Shown: positions 1 through 8,995, counted from the stretch's first letter. The stretch: 64,000 bases of DNA from Acidobacteriota bacterium (GCA_016870995.1 VFZU01000003.1:62001-126000); one strand, 5' to 3'. The notes: generated by a model not told the origin, from the sequence alone. A program made the numbers and translations.

Positions 1-171
1 GTCGATGCCGCTGGTGATGATGACCATCGTCATGCCGAGAGCCATGATGTTGATGACAGCCGTCTGGCGGATGACGCTTGAGAGGTTGGTCTCTGACAGG
101 AAGTTCGGTACGAAACAAAGCGAGACGAACAGGACGATGAGAGTGGCAAACGGTAACAACCGTTGGATCAT
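1..171 (-). CDS. Sugar ABC transporter permease, RbsC-like (N-terminal part only)
   Basis: The first 57 codons are inside the window; the gene runs off the left edge. The visible protein begins MIQRLLPFATLIVLFVSLCF, a first membrane helix, and continues into an INIMALGMTMVIITSGID-type stretch. That stretch is the conserved start of the second helix and ISGGIDLS-like motif of ribose/galactose-type permeases (family knowledge). The ATG overlaps the stop of the preceding ATPase gene by four bases (ATGA, 168-171), which implies translational coupling. It would form the membrane channel through which the adjacent ATPase drives sugar uptake. The substrate cannot be told from this fragment. Confidence 0.85.
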   Translation of the reverse strand, partial: MIQRLLPFATLIVLFVSLCFVPNFLSETNLSSVIRQTAVINIMALGMTMVIITSGID

Positions 172-1661
172 TGGGGGGCCTCTTCTTGTTCAAAGGCGGC
201 GAGCGCCATGATTTTTTCTTGGGTAGTGCGGCCGGGCAGTTCGCCAGAGATGCGGCCCTGGCGCATGACGAGGATGCGGTCGGCGACCTGGATGAGTTCG
301 GTGAGTTCGCTTGAGACCATCAGGATCGCGGCACCCTGTTTTGCGAGGCTATCCATGACTTCGAACACTTCTGTCTTGGCTCCAACGTCGATGCCGCGTG
401 TAGGCTCGTCAAACAGGAACACGCGGGCGCCTTGGGCAACCCACTTGGCGATTACGATCTTCTGTTGATTGCCGCCGCTCAAGCGAGCGCTGCGCTGGGA
501 GGGGCCGTCGGTTTTGATCCGCAGACGGTCGATGTATTGCTTCTCAGTCGCCGCGAGTTTCGCGGAATCAAGAACGCCAGCGCGCGAGTGAGCGCCAAGG
601 GAGGAAAGCGTGAGGTTCCACCCGACAGGCAGTTGGGTGGCGAGACCGGTCTTTTGCCGATCTTCCGGAATGAGAGCGATGCCTGCGGCGACCGCGTCAC
701 GCGGACTGCTGAGTGGCAGCGGCTGACCATCGACGGCAATCGATCCACTTTCAACCGCATCGATGCCAAAGACGGCGCGGCAAAGTTCGGTGCGCCCAGC
801 ACCCATCAGGCCTGCGATGCCCACGATTTCGCCGGCGCGGACGGTGAGGCTGATGTCATGGAGCAGCCGTGACCGGTTCAGATTTTTGATTTCGAGCAGA
901 GGCTTGCCGGGCGGGATTGGATTACGCGAGTAAAGCGCCCCGAGGTCACGGCCCACCATGTGCTGGATCAGTTGGGCGCGGGTAAGATCTTTGAGTTCGC
1001 CGGTGTGCACCGTGGCACCGTCGCGCAAAACCGTCACACGATCGCCAACCGAACGAAGCTCTTCAAGCCGGTGTGTGATGTAGATGACCCCGGCGCCCTT
1101 TTCTTTCAGCTTGCTGACGATGGCGAAGACCTCTTTGGTTTCGCTCTCGCTCAGGCTCGATGTGGGTTCGTCAAAGATCAGTAGCGAGGTGCCGCTGGCG
1201 ATGGCACGGCAGATTTCGACCAGTTGGCGTCCGGCGGGACTGAGGCGATCGACACGCCAATCCGCCTTGAGAGGAAAGCCGTGGGATTCGATCAGTTTTG
1301 CCGCGCGCTCCATCATCGCGGATCGCTTGAGGATGCCGAGAGGGCCAGCCTCTTCGCGGCCCAGGAAGATGTTCTCCCCCACGGTGAGGTGCGGGGCAAG
1401 CAGGCTTTCCTGATGAACCATCGCGATCCCGCTGGCTGCTGCTTCCTTGGGGCTGTTGAAGCGCACGGGGCGGCCTTCAAACAGCATCTCGCCGCCATCA
1501 TAGCCTTGCATGCCCGCCACGATTTTCATCATGGTGCTTTTGCCTGCGCCGTTCTCGCCCATCAACAGATGGACTTCTCCTGCGCGGACGGAGAGATTGC
1601 CATTTCGAAGAGCGGTGACCCCGCCGAAACGCTTCTGAACCGATTTCAACTCGAGCAACAT
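168..1661 (-). CDS. Sugar ABC transporter ATP-binding protein, RbsA/MglA type
   Basis: A 497-residue protein, the usual length for RbsA-type ATPases with two fused nucleotide-binding domains. Domain 1 has Walker A GENGAGKST and the Walker B region LLIFDEPTSSL. Domain 2 has the degenerate Walker A GLMGAGRTEL typical of this family, signature LSGGNQQK and Walker B VFLFDEPTRGID. It would power import of a pentose, hexose or similar sugar with the downstream permease. I chose the ATG at 1661 (MLLELKSVQKRFGG) because it begins the domain directly; an in-frame start at 1760 would add 33 residues with no family match and overlap the divergent SRPBCC gene. A periplasmic binding protein is not in view. 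Confidence 0.93.
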   Translation of the reverse strand: MLLELKSVQKRFGGVTALRNGNLSVRAGEVHLLMGENGAGKSTMMKIVAGMQGYDGGEMLFEGRPVRFNSPKEAAASGIAMVHQESLLAPHLTVGENIFLGREEAGPLGILKRSAMMERAAKLIESHGFPLKADWRVDRLSPAGRQLVEICRAIASGTSLLIFDEPTSSLSESETKEVFAIVSKLKEKGAGVIYITHRLEELRSVGDRVTVLRDGATVHTGELKDLTRAQLIQHMVGRDLGALYSRNPIPPGKPLLEIKNLNRSRLLHDISLTVRAGEIVGIAGLMGAGRTELCRAVFGIDAVESGSIAVDGQPLPLSSPRDAVAAGIALIPEDRQKTGLATQLPVGWNLTLSSLGAHSRAGVLDSAKLAATEKQYIDRLRIKTDGPSQRSARLSGGNQQKIVIAKWVAQGARVFLFDEPTRGIDVGAKTEVFEVMDSLAKQGAAILMVSSELTELIQVADRILVMRQGRISGELPGRTTQEKIMALAAFEQEEAPQ

Positions 1662-1697
1662 CGAAACTACATAGTCTATCCGAGCTTCTAAATCCCA

Positions 1698-2153
1698 GTG
1701 CCAGAATTTACCACCAGTTGTTACATTGATGCTCCCATTGAGCGAGTCTGGGCTTTTCACGAGGCGCCCGACGCGCTTGAGAAGCTGAGCCCGCCGGGTG
1801 CGGGAATTCGCGTCGTCTCCCGCACGGGCGGAATTGGAGTTGGGGCGAGGCTAGTGATCAAAGTGCCCGTGCTCGGGCCGATTGCAGCAGAATGGCATGC
1901 GGTGCATACGGCCTGTTCGCCGCCAAATTTATTTATTGACGAACAAGAGCGGGGACCATTTGCGTATTGGCATCATGAGCATCGATTCGAACGGGAAGGT
2001 CGAGGCACGCGTCTTACGGATGCGATCACCTATCGGTTATACGGGGGACCATTGATTGACCTCCTGGGTGCACCGTTCGTCAGACTGCAATTAGTGCCAA
2101 TGTTTAAATTTCGCCATGAAATTACGAAAAAATCCTGCGAAGCCGACGTCTAA
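1698..2153 (+). CDS. SRPBCC (START-like) ligand-binding family protein
   Basis: A 151-residue protein starting MPEFTTSCYIDAPIERVWAF. The pattern of a first beta strand followed by D-A-P-x-E-x-V-W-x-F is the hallmark of the SRPBCC/START-like helix-grip fold (polyketide cyclase/dehydrase-related proteins). No signal peptide or catalytic motif is evident. Members bind hydrophobic ligands in a deep cavity and their roles are diverse, so no specific function is assigned. It is divergent from the sugar ABC ATPase, with 36 bases between the two starts. Confidence 0.8.
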   Translation: MPEFTTSCYIDAPIERVWAFHEAPDALEKLSPPGAGIRVVSRTGGIGVGARLVIKVPVLGPIAAEWHAVHTACSPPNLFIDEQERGPFAYWHHEHRFEREGRGTRLTDAITYRLYGGPLIDLLGAPFVRLQLVPMFKFRHEITKKSCEADV

Positions 2154-2189
2154 CTCCTGATAGGATGCACTAAGCTAAGACGCCAGTAA

Positions 2190-2666
2190 ATGCGCCAATC
2201 GATTCGAATTGCGGGACAGCTCCGCCGATCCATCTTCCACGAGGGATGGCACGGCCCAGCCGTTTTGGAGGTACTGCACGGCTTAGACTCTGCAAAAGCA
2301 GGGGCTAAGACTCCGGTAGCGAATCACTCGATCTGGCAACTCGTGCAGCACATGCGATGCTGGCACGAGGCGGGACTGGACGCACTGTCTGGAAAGCCAC
2401 TTCCCCAGAACGAGCAAGCCGACCAATTGGGTTGGCATGCGATCACGGATTTATCCGAAAATTCCTGGAAATTGGAAGTACAACGACTGCGGGATTCAGC
2501 GGACCGATTGACCCAACGAACGGCTACTTTGGACGATAAGCGGCTGGCCGAACAGGTGCCTGGCAGAGCCTATGACATCGCACACATGCTGCTGGGGATT
2601 GCCAGTCACAACACGTACCATTGCGGGCAGATTGTTCTGCTGCACCGCTACGTGCATTTGTATTGA
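2190..2666 (+). CDS. DinB-like (four-helix bundle) protein
   Basis: A 158-residue protein. The helix with SIWQLVQHMRCWHEAG and the C-terminal ASHNTYHCGQIVLLHR supply the widely spaced histidines expected of the metal site in DinB/YfiT-like four-helix bundles. This family includes thiol-dependent transferases and many proteins of unknown substrate. The His near the centre of the first helix and the HxxxH of the last helix are visible directly; metal binding is inferred from the family. It follows the SRPBCC gene by 36 bases and may be co-transcribed with it. Confidence 0.8.
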   Translation: MRQSIRIAGQLRRSIFHEGWHGPAVLEVLHGLDSAKAGAKTPVANHSIWQLVQHMRCWHEAGLDALSGKPLPQNEQADQLGWHAITDLSENSWKLEVQRLRDSADRLTQRTATLDDKRLAEQVPGRAYDIAHMLLGIASHNTYHCGQIVLLHRYVHLY

Positions 2667-2693
2667 AATGTGCTGAAGTGCGCATATTATAAT
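2663..2693 (+). promoter_or_regulatory. Candidate promoter close to the start of the secreted protein gene
   Basis: A TTGAAA hexamer (2663-2668) and a perfect TATAAT (2688-2693) are separated by 19 bases, slightly longer than ideal. The predicted transcription start would fall at about 2700, directly at the GTG start of the next gene, and no Shine-Dalgarno sequence precedes that GTG. The transcript could therefore be leaderless. This is inference from sequence only. Confidence 0.4.
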
Positions 2694-2700
2694 CTGTTTA

Positions 2701-3390
2701 GTGAAGCCGCATGTTCTACTGTCTTGTCTGGCAGCACCTCATCTCCTTTATTGTCAACAAGCTATCGTGAACATACCTTCGGCGGACATCACGCCCAAGG
2801 GAAAACATTTCTTAATGCACGAGACGCAAGTGCGGCCTCAGATGGCGGGCCGTTACTGGTATGGGACGAACTTTTACGCCTATGGAGTAGGAAAATCGAC
2901 CGAGTTGGCAGTGACAAACTACAACGCCGGTGGACCTGCTGCGAAAAACTTCGCCACCGGGATCGGGTTCAAGAGTTCACCTCAGTTCTTGAAGGAGTCT
3001 CATGAAGAGCTGGAGCTGAAGCTGACCGTAGGGCAGATGATGGTGATGAACCATCGTGGGAAAGGGCTGGGCAGTTTTTCCTACTCACATATGAGTTTTA
3101 GAACGCCCGGGACTGGGACGCGTTTGACTGCGGGCGGGTTCTACGGGACGAATGAGCTGTTGCTGAAGAACACGGGCAACTTTCTGTGTTCGTTTGAACA
3201 ACCGCTATTTCATCACCGGATGCAGATTGTAGGGGAGTGGATGAGGGGCAAGTATGACTTCGGGTTCTTCATTCCGGGTGTGAGCTTTCATCTGCCGAAG
3301 AATCAAGTGATCGTCGTGGCTTACAAGATTGCCAATCATCCCCAGAATGGCGAGAACGGGTTGGTGCTCGAATACGGCCTAACGTTTTAA
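2701..3390 (+). CDS. Secreted protein of unknown function
   Basis: A 229-residue protein from a GTG start. The N-terminus (MKPHVLLSCLAAPHLLYCQQ) has a short positive start, a hydrophobic core and a plausible cleavage site, so export is likely. The mature part is rich in Gly, aromatic and alternating hydrophobic residues (for example HRGKGLGSFSYSHMSFR), suggesting beta structure. I recognise no family. The start is not certain: the GTG lacks a Shine-Dalgarno sequence, but a TATAAT box lies just upstream. The gene ends in a strong hairpin shared with the convergent TonB-dependent receptor. Confidence 0.6.
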   Translation: MKPHVLLSCLAAPHLLYCQQAIVNIPSADITPKGKHFLMHETQVRPQMAGRYWYGTNFYAYGVGKSTELAVTNYNAGGPAAKNFATGIGFKSSPQFLKESHEELELKLTVGQMMVMNHRGKGLGSFSYSHMSFRTPGTGTRLTAGGFYGTNELLLKNTGNFLCSFEQPLFHHRMQIVGEWMRGKYDFGFFIPGVSFHLPKNQVIVVAYKIANHPQNGENGLVLEYGLTF

Positions 3391-3416
3391 GGGCGGGTCC
3401 GAAGACCCGCCCTTAA
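3387..3416. terminator. Bidirectional hairpin between convergent genes
   Basis: A perfect 13-bp inverted repeat, TTAAGGGCGGGTC and its complement, flanks a CGAA loop. On the - strand the loop reads UUCG closed by a C-G pair, the extra-stable tetraloop. It lies in the 52-base gap between the convergent stops at 3390 and 3443. The flanking TTAA/AACG gives only a weak U-tract, so termination strength is inferred from the stem. Confidence 0.75.
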
Positions 3417-3442
3417 GGTTTGAACCAGCTTTCAGCGAAGAC

Positions 3443-6400
3443 TTAGAAGTCGTAGCGGAGAGCGAACTGAATGACGCGGGGTCCGCCCAAGGTTCCGGCA
3501 TAGCGGCCGAACGCCGAGGGGTTGGACAACGCCAGGTTGATATTAAGGGGGTCGAACCGCACCGAGTTGGTGACGTTGAAGACTTCCCAGCGCAACTGGA
3601 GCGAATGACCTTCGCGGATCGCGAAGTTCTTGGCCAGGTTTATGTCGATATTAAACAAACCATCGCCACGAACCGAATTGCGGTTGCCGATTTCACCGGG
3701 GTTGGTGAAGGTGAAGGCTTTGAGTGCACCGACCGGATCCACGAAGATATTCGGGCCGGAGCGGCCTCCGGGAGGTGCCGGAGCATTCTTGTTGGTACCG
3801 TCGACAACATTGTCGATCTGGGTGGCCCAGCCGGTGATGTTGTAGTTGGTGGGCCAGGTGCGGTTATGACCGACCGAGACCGGCAAGCCAGAAGTCTGAC
3901 GGTAGATGCCGCCAAGCTGCCAGCCACCAAAGATGGTGTTGGCGACGCCGCTGGCGCCGGACAGGAACTTCTGACCCTTGCCGAAGGGCAGGGCGTAAAC
4001 CCAGTTCGCATTGAAGTTGTGGCGCTGGTCAAAGTCTGACGAGCCACGCATCTGGTAGCGGTTGTACGGGTTGATGGAGATGCCGCGGCCAGCAGTAGCA
4101 TTGTCTTCAGAGGTGGAGCCTGTGTCGATCGAGTGAGACCAGGTCCAGTTAAAGCCAACCTGATTGCCACTTGCGAAGCGCTTCTGAACCGTCAACTGAG
4201 CTGAGTTGTAAGTGGAGAAGCCGACAGAGCGAAGAGCGCGCAAGTAGGAGTACTGGCGGCTGTAGAAAGCGAAGGGTCCCAGGCGCGAGGGCGAAGGATC
4301 GCTGAAGCGGTCGAAGTTTTCGAGCGCACCCGTCGCATCGGGATAGAAATCCGCGTAGAGGTTGTAGGCAGCCTGAGTGGCGGTGAGGCCTCTGCCGGCG
4401 AAGCCCGGAGTCATGTTTTCCCAGAAGGGAATCCGCGGAACCTGGGCGACCGGGACGTTGCGGCGGATCAGATCCGTAAGCGCAGTGGCCGCGGTGAAAT
4501 AATCCGTACCGGATTGCGGATCGCGAATGTTGAGCGGGGTGGCCAAATCTTCGCTGTTGATGGTGCGCTTGCCCTGGCTCGCGACGTAGCCGAGGCTAAC
4601 GTTCCAACCACCATTGAACTCACGAGCAAACGTCAAGTTGTAGCGCATCGTGTAAGGAGCGCGCAGACGGTCGTCGAGAGAGTTGGTGATGGCGAAGTTA
4701 TTGGGCTGAGTTACCGGGAACTGTGCCGGAGGCGGCGGGCTGACCAGCTGCTGCGGGATGCCGAAGATGCCGGTATAGCGCGGGGCGCCTGCGACGGTTT
4801 CGCGGCCCGAAGCATTGTTCAGCGTGGTAGACAGGCCGAGGGCCGAGGCGTCGAAGTCGCGCACAAGACCGGAGCCGAGCACGTCGTAATAGATGCCGAA
4901 GCCGGCGCGGATGACGCTCTTGCCGGGGCCGCCGAAGAGGAACTTCGAGAGACCAGACTTGGCATCGGGGGCATAGGCCATGGCCAGACGGGGCGACCAG
5001 TTCTTCAGGTTGTCATAGAGCGGACGGCCGCCCTTGTTGGCCAACTGATAAGAGATCGGCGGGAGGCCAGTGTTGCCGGCCAGACCGTTGCCGGCATTGG
5101 CGACACGGGTGTCGAACCAGTCGCTGAGTGGAATGTTCGTGCTGGTTTGGACGCCGTTCTTCTCGTAAATGGCCGGCCAGTGCATATAGCGAACGCCACC
5201 GGTGATGGTGAGGTTGCGTGTAGCCTTCCAGGTGTCGGAGATGTACATTTCGGCTTCTTCGCCCTGGAAATTCCTCAGCACAGGGGTGCCAGGTGCCTGA
5301 GCGTTGACGCTGCCGTCGGCGTTCGGAGTGTAGTTGTAACGGCTGGTGACCTGGGTCACGAGACCGAGCACTGCGGCAGTAGTGTCGTTAAACGACGTAC
5401 GCGAACCGGCGTTGATGCGGTTGTTGCCGAGGGCGGCGTCGGTCCAGGGAGCGCTTAAAATTTGGCCCGCGGCCGTCATCCAGGAGGAGTTGATCGCAGA
5501 TCCAAAGAAGCTGTTCGCGAAGTTGCTGCGATCGTTCTGGAAGACGCGGATGCTACCACCGAACTGCACGGTGTGCTTGCCTTTGGTCCAGGTGAAGTCC
5601 TGGGTGAAGTTATAGGTGGGTGAAAAGCGCCGGAACGAGCGGGTGAGGCCGACCGGATTATCCAGGCCACGGAAGCTGGTGATGGCATACTGACCGATAC
5701 CCGAGGTCTCAAGGCCCTGCCGGGTAATGCCCCAGCGGGTGGAAGAGATCAGTGAGTTGTTCACAGTGGAATCCCAGCCGAGAGCAAGTCCCTTGGAGTT
5801 GTTGAGGTCCACAAAGTTCGGCGCAGCGCCCGGGAACTGCGGGGCACCGCCGATGTTGTCGTTCTGCAACTGGCCACGGGCGAAGATACGATTTCTGTCG
5901 TTGAAAACATAGTCGATCTTGGCGACATAAGTGTTGTAACGAGAGGCAAGCGGTGAGTTGAACCGGAAGCCGGCGGTGTTGATGCCGTCACCAGTGGTGA
6001 AGTCGTTCGGGAGAGGGTAGGAACGGAGAACCTGGAGGGCCGCTTGATTGAGCGAGCCAGCGCCAGCAATCTTGGACACCAGTTCAGTTGCCGGGACCGA
6101 AACACGGCTACCGCCAACGCTGAGGTAATCGACGATCCCGTTGCGCATGTTTTCGCGCGGCACGGTGCGGATGACGGACTGCTCAAGGCGGTCCTGCTGG
6201 CCTTCCCAATTGGCGAAGTAGAACAGCTTGTTCTTGATTGCCGGGCCACCGATGCGGCCGCCGTAGGTGTTACGGTTCAGCTTTGGAGTGGGTAGGCCCC
6301 GACCATCTGCGCCCACGGTGAGGTTGTTAAAGAAGGTGTTCGAATTGAACATCTTGTTGCGCACAAACCAATAGGCTGCGCCGTGCAGCTCGTTGGTGCC

Positions 6401-7144
6401 CGAGCGGGTAACGAGTGTGATCTGCGCACCGGAACCGCGTGAGCTGTCGGCGTTAGCGTTTGAGGTGGTGACGCGGAATTCCTGCACGGAATCGAGCGTA
6501 ACGCGGAGAGCGCCGTTGAAGGGTTCGCGGGTCTGCTGGTTGTTGATGTCGACACCGTCGAGCGTGAGGTTCGACTGGTCGCTCTTGCCGCCGTTGACGA
6601 CGCCGCCACGGTCAGTCGCGACGTTCGAGCCGCCGTTGACCGTGTCGGAATCGCCAATGTTGGAGATACCGGGCTGCAGGCTGAGAATGCGATCCGCGCG
6701 GCGGCCTTCGAAGGGCAACTGGGTGATCGGCTTGGTGCCGAAGGAGTTGCCTAAGGTGGCGTCGACGGTGTTCAACTGAACGCCTTCGGCGGAAATTTCA
6801 ATGGTTTGCGCCACCGAGCCGACAGTTTCAAAGGTGAGGTTGAGGGTGGCGGGAGTGTTGACCAGGAGACGGATCTGCTGGACAGAGATATCAGAGAACC
6901 CAGATTTCTTGGCGAGCAGCTTGTAGGTGCCGGGTTGCAGCGCCTGGATGGAGTATTTGCCGGTGGTGTCGGTAACGACCTCGCGCTTACTGTTGTTTTC
7001 GGTGTTGGTGAGCGTAATCGTCGAACCAGGAACCGCAGCTCCGGTGGGGTCGACAATAGCGCCGTTGAGAGACGTAAGTGACTGACTATAGGCAGGGAGG
7101 CCCAGACAGACTACTAGCGAGAGAGCGACTAGCGTCCTATTCAT
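3443..7144 (-). CDS. TonB-dependent receptor, Oar-like, with carboxypeptidase-regulatory-like N-domain
   Basis: A 1,233-residue outer-membrane protein. Residues 1-20 (MNRTLVALSLVVCLGLPAYS) form a signal peptide. The next ~90 residues (LNGAIVDPTGAAVPGSTITL ... GKYSIQALQPGTYKLLA) are a carboxypeptidase-regulatory-like beta sandwich. A plug region follows with LDGVDINNQQTREPFNG, then a long barrel ending in FALRYDF, with the terminal Phe used as the BAM signal. This is the Oar-like receptor class expanded in Acidobacteria; the substrate is unknown. I chose the ATG at 7144, preceded by GGGGAAAGGAA, over an earlier in-frame start at 7198. The gene is bounded downstream by the 3387-3416 hairpin. 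Confidence 0.92.
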   Translation of the reverse strand: MNRTLVALSLVVCLGLPAYSQSLTSLNGAIVDPTGAAVPGSTITLTNTENNSKREVVTDTTGKYSIQALQPGTYKLLAKKSGFSDISVQQIRLLVNTPATLNLTFETVGSVAQTIEISAEGVQLNTVDATLGNSFGTKPITQLPFEGRRADRILSLQPGISNIGDSDTVNGGSNVATDRGGVVNGGKSDQSNLTLDGVDINNQQTREPFNGALRVTLDSVQEFRVTTSNANADSSRGSGAQITLVTRSGTNELHGAAYWFVRNKMFNSNTFFNNLTVGADGRGLPTPKLNRNTYGGRIGGPAIKNKLFYFANWEGQQDRLEQSVIRTVPRENMRNGIVDYLSVGGSRVSVPATELVSKIAGAGSLNQAALQVLRSYPLPNDFTTGDGINTAGFRFNSPLASRYNTYVAKIDYVFNDRNRIFARGQLQNDNIGGAPQFPGAAPNFVDLNNSKGLALGWDSTVNNSLISSTRWGITRQGLETSGIGQYAITSFRGLDNPVGLTRSFRRFSPTYNFTQDFTWTKGKHTVQFGGSIRVFQNDRSNFANSFFGSAINSSWMTAAGQILSAPWTDAALGNNRINAGSRTSFNDTTAAVLGLVTQVTSRYNYTPNADGSVNAQAPGTPVLRNFQGEEAEMYISDTWKATRNLTITGGVRYMHWPAIYEKNGVQTSTNIPLSDWFDTRVANAGNGLAGNTGLPPISYQLANKGGRPLYDNLKNWSPRLAMAYAPDAKSGLSKFLFGGPGKSVIRAGFGIYYDVLGSGLVRDFDASALGLSTTLNNASGRETVAGAPRYTGIFGIPQQLVSPPPPAQFPVTQPNNFAITNSLDDRLRAPYTMRYNLTFAREFNGGWNVSLGYVASQGKRTINSEDLATPLNIRDPQSGTDYFTAATALTDLIRRNVPVAQVPRIPFWENMTPGFAGRGLTATQAAYNLYADFYPDATGALENFDRFSDPSPSRLGPFAFYSRQYSYLRALRSVGFSTYNSAQLTVQKRFASGNQVGFNWTWSHSIDTGSTSEDNATAGRGISINPYNRYQMRGSSDFDQRHNFNANWVYALPFGKGQKFLSGASGVANTIFGGWQLGGIYRQTSGLPVSVGHNRTWPTNYNITGWATQIDNVVDGTNKNAPAPPGGRSGPNIFVDPVGALKAFTFTNPGEIGNRNSVRGDGLFNIDINLAKNFAIREGHSLQLRWEVFNVTNSVRFDPLNINLALSNPSAFGRYAGTLGGPRVIQFALRYDF

Positions 7145-7289
7145 TATTTTCAAATTCCTTTCCCCTGAATTCAAACGGAGGTTGCCGCCTGACCCCATCA
7201 GGTTTAGCAGAATAGCGACTTGATCGCAACCATTCTGTATTGGAATTAAAATCCTTTAACCCATAGAAAAAATGAATGGATTGAAAGAG

Positions 7290-7991
7290 TTAGAGTGTGT
7301 TGATCTCGGAAAGGACGGCAAGTGCTTCAGTTTGCGGGGTTTGAGAGCGAGTGATCTGTCGGCCCACGACAAGGTACGAAGCGCCATCGATGAGGGCCTG
7401 GGCGGGAGTGGCGACGCGTTTTTGGTCCCCCGTGTCCTTTCCGGCGGAACGGACGCCTGGGGTAACCAGGACTTTTTGCGGGCCGGAAAGAGCCCGGACT
7501 GACTGCACCTCCAGGGGAGAGCAAACGAAACCGTCAATTCCGGCGCTGATCCCCTGTTGGACCCTTCTGCGCACCAGATCCGCGGGGCTGGTCCCAGCCG
7601 GATAGCCGATTTCGAGCAGGTCGGAATCGCCAAGGCTGGTGAGGACCGTAACGCCCAGAACCCGCATCGAGGAATCGCCCTTTCCTTCAACAGCGGCCGC
7701 CATCACCTGCGGGTAGGCATGGACCGTGAGGAGATCGACGCCGAGGCTGGCCGCACGGTTGACAGCTCGCTTGACGGTTTCCGGGATGTCGTGGAATTTG
7801 AGATCCAGAAACACTTTCTTGCCGAGACCGAGGACTTGCCGGACGATGGTGGTGCCTTCAGCGGCGTAGAGTTCCATGCCGATCTTGTAGAAGTCGATCG
7901 AGTCGCCGAGCTGGTCGATGAGTTGGAGGGCCTGATGGCCGTTTTCAACATCGAGGGCGACGATGATGGGGTTGTAGCTTAGAGTACCCAG
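7290..7991 (-). CDS. pyrF: Orotidine 5'-phosphate decarboxylase (probable CTG start)
   Basis: The last step of UMP synthesis. The family core is plain: YKIGMELYAAEG, DLKFHDIPETVKRA (the catalytic D-x-K-x-x-D region), TVHAYPQVM, VLTSLGDSDL and the phosphate-binding end YLVVGRQITRS. The first ATG in frame (7877) would cut off NPIIVALDVENG, whose Asp is an active-site residue. The frame is open upstream with no ATG, GTG or TTG. A CTG at 7991-7989 lies eight bases after AAGGAA and overlaps the end of selD by 13 bases, giving 233 residues, the normal length. The decarboxylase identity is near certain; the CTG start is an inference. Confidence 0.9.
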   Translation of the reverse strand: MGTLSYNPIIVALDVENGHQALQLIDQLGDSIDFYKIGMELYAAEGTTIVRQVLGLGKKVFLDLKFHDIPETVKRAVNRAASLGVDLLTVHAYPQVMAAAVEGKGDSSMRVLGVTVLTSLGDSDLLEIGYPAGTSPADLVRRRVQQGISAGIDGFVCSPLEVQSVRALSGPQKVLVTPGVRSAGKDTGDQKRVATPAQALIDGASYLVVGRQITRSQTPQTEALAVLSEINTL

Positions 7992-8995
7992 AGCGGGAAT
8001 TCCTTTCGTTCGGTAACTTGGCCGATGACGGTAGCCGGGACGGCGGAGACGAGGCGAAGTGCGTCGTCTTGGGGAAGGGAAATCAGCAGACCGCCGCTCG
8101 TCTGCGGGTCATACATCAGAGTGAGGCGGGCGGGGGAAACAGAGGCGCCCGCGAAGACATCGGCGGAGGCGTATTGTCGATTGTTGTTCAGCCCGCCAGG
8201 GACGGCGCCGTTCTCGATCGCCTCGAGCGCGCCAGGAAGAATGGGCAAGAGCGTCGAATCAATTTCGAGCGTGACGTTTGAGGCAACGGCAATCTCGCGG
8301 GCATGGCCGAGAAGTCCGAACCCAGTGATGTCAGTGCAGCCGTGAACGTCGAATGGGTCCATGGCCTCGGCGGCTTCACGATTGAGCTTGAGCATCGATT
8401 GGGTAGCGGCGGCGACGGATTCGGGCGAGGCGAGGCTACGCTTGAGAGCTGTGGCGATGACGCCGGTGCCGAGCGGCTTGGTGAGCACGAGAGCATCCCC
8501 GGGCTTGGCATGAGCGTTGGCGCGGAAGCGGTCCGGGTGGACGAGGCCCGTGACGGAAAAACCGAATTTGACGGTATCGTCGGCAACCGAATGGCCACCG
8601 AGCAGAGCGCAGCCAGCCTCAATCATCTTGTCGGCTCCTCCGGCGAGGATCGCCTGAAGCACTTCGATCTCGTCCTTGGCCGGATAGCAGAGGATCGAGA
8701 GGGCTGTGATCGGCTTGCCGCCCATCGCGTAGACGTCACTAAGTGAATTAGCGGCAGCGATGGCGCCAAATTGATAGGGGTCGTCGACGATGGGAGTGAA
8801 GAAATCGAGCGTCTGAACTAGGGCGCAGTCCGGCGAGAGCTTGTATACACCGGCATCGTCCGATGTCTCAAACCCGAGCAGAACTTGCGGATTGGTGGCC
8901 CTTGGGAGCCGGGAAAGCGCCTGCGCCAGGACCCCTGGCGCGAGTTTGGACGCTCAACCAGCGGCTTTGGCGTGGGCTGTGAGCCGTTTCTCCAT
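7979..8995 (-). CDS. selD: Selenide, water dikinase, itself a selenoprotein (in-frame UGA at codon 14)
   Basis: Makes selenophosphate from selenide and ATP for selenocysteine and selenouridine synthesis. Read from the ATG at 8995, the frame passes through one TGA (8956-8954) and then runs open to 7979, giving 338 residues; E. coli SelD has 347. The TGA sits in KAAG-U-ASKLAP, exactly where SelD proteins carry catalytic Cys or Sec followed three residues later by an essential Lys. Further family motifs are ETSDDAGVY, TLDFFTPIVDDPYQFG, AANSLSDVYAMGGKP, LLGGHSVAD, DITGFGLLGH and CDPQTSGG-like YDPQTSGGLL. A hairpin matching the bacterial SECIS pattern follows the UGA. The sole start is the ATG at 8995, since a stop lies just upstream. 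An annotation from the later ATG at 8725 would lose the active site. Confidence 0.93.
8923..8941 (-). promoter_or_regulatory. Bacterial SECIS-like hairpin after the selD UGA
   Basis: On the coding strand, 12 bases after the UGA codon, GCGCCAGG-GGT-CCTGGCGC forms a perfect 8-bp stem with a three-base GGU apical loop. The loop begins about 21 bases after UGA. Known bacterial SECIS elements have a small apical loop with G in the first positions, 16-37 bases after UGA; this fits. It would recruit SelB with charged Sec-tRNA. Structure and spacing are seen directly; function is inferred. Confidence 0.8.
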
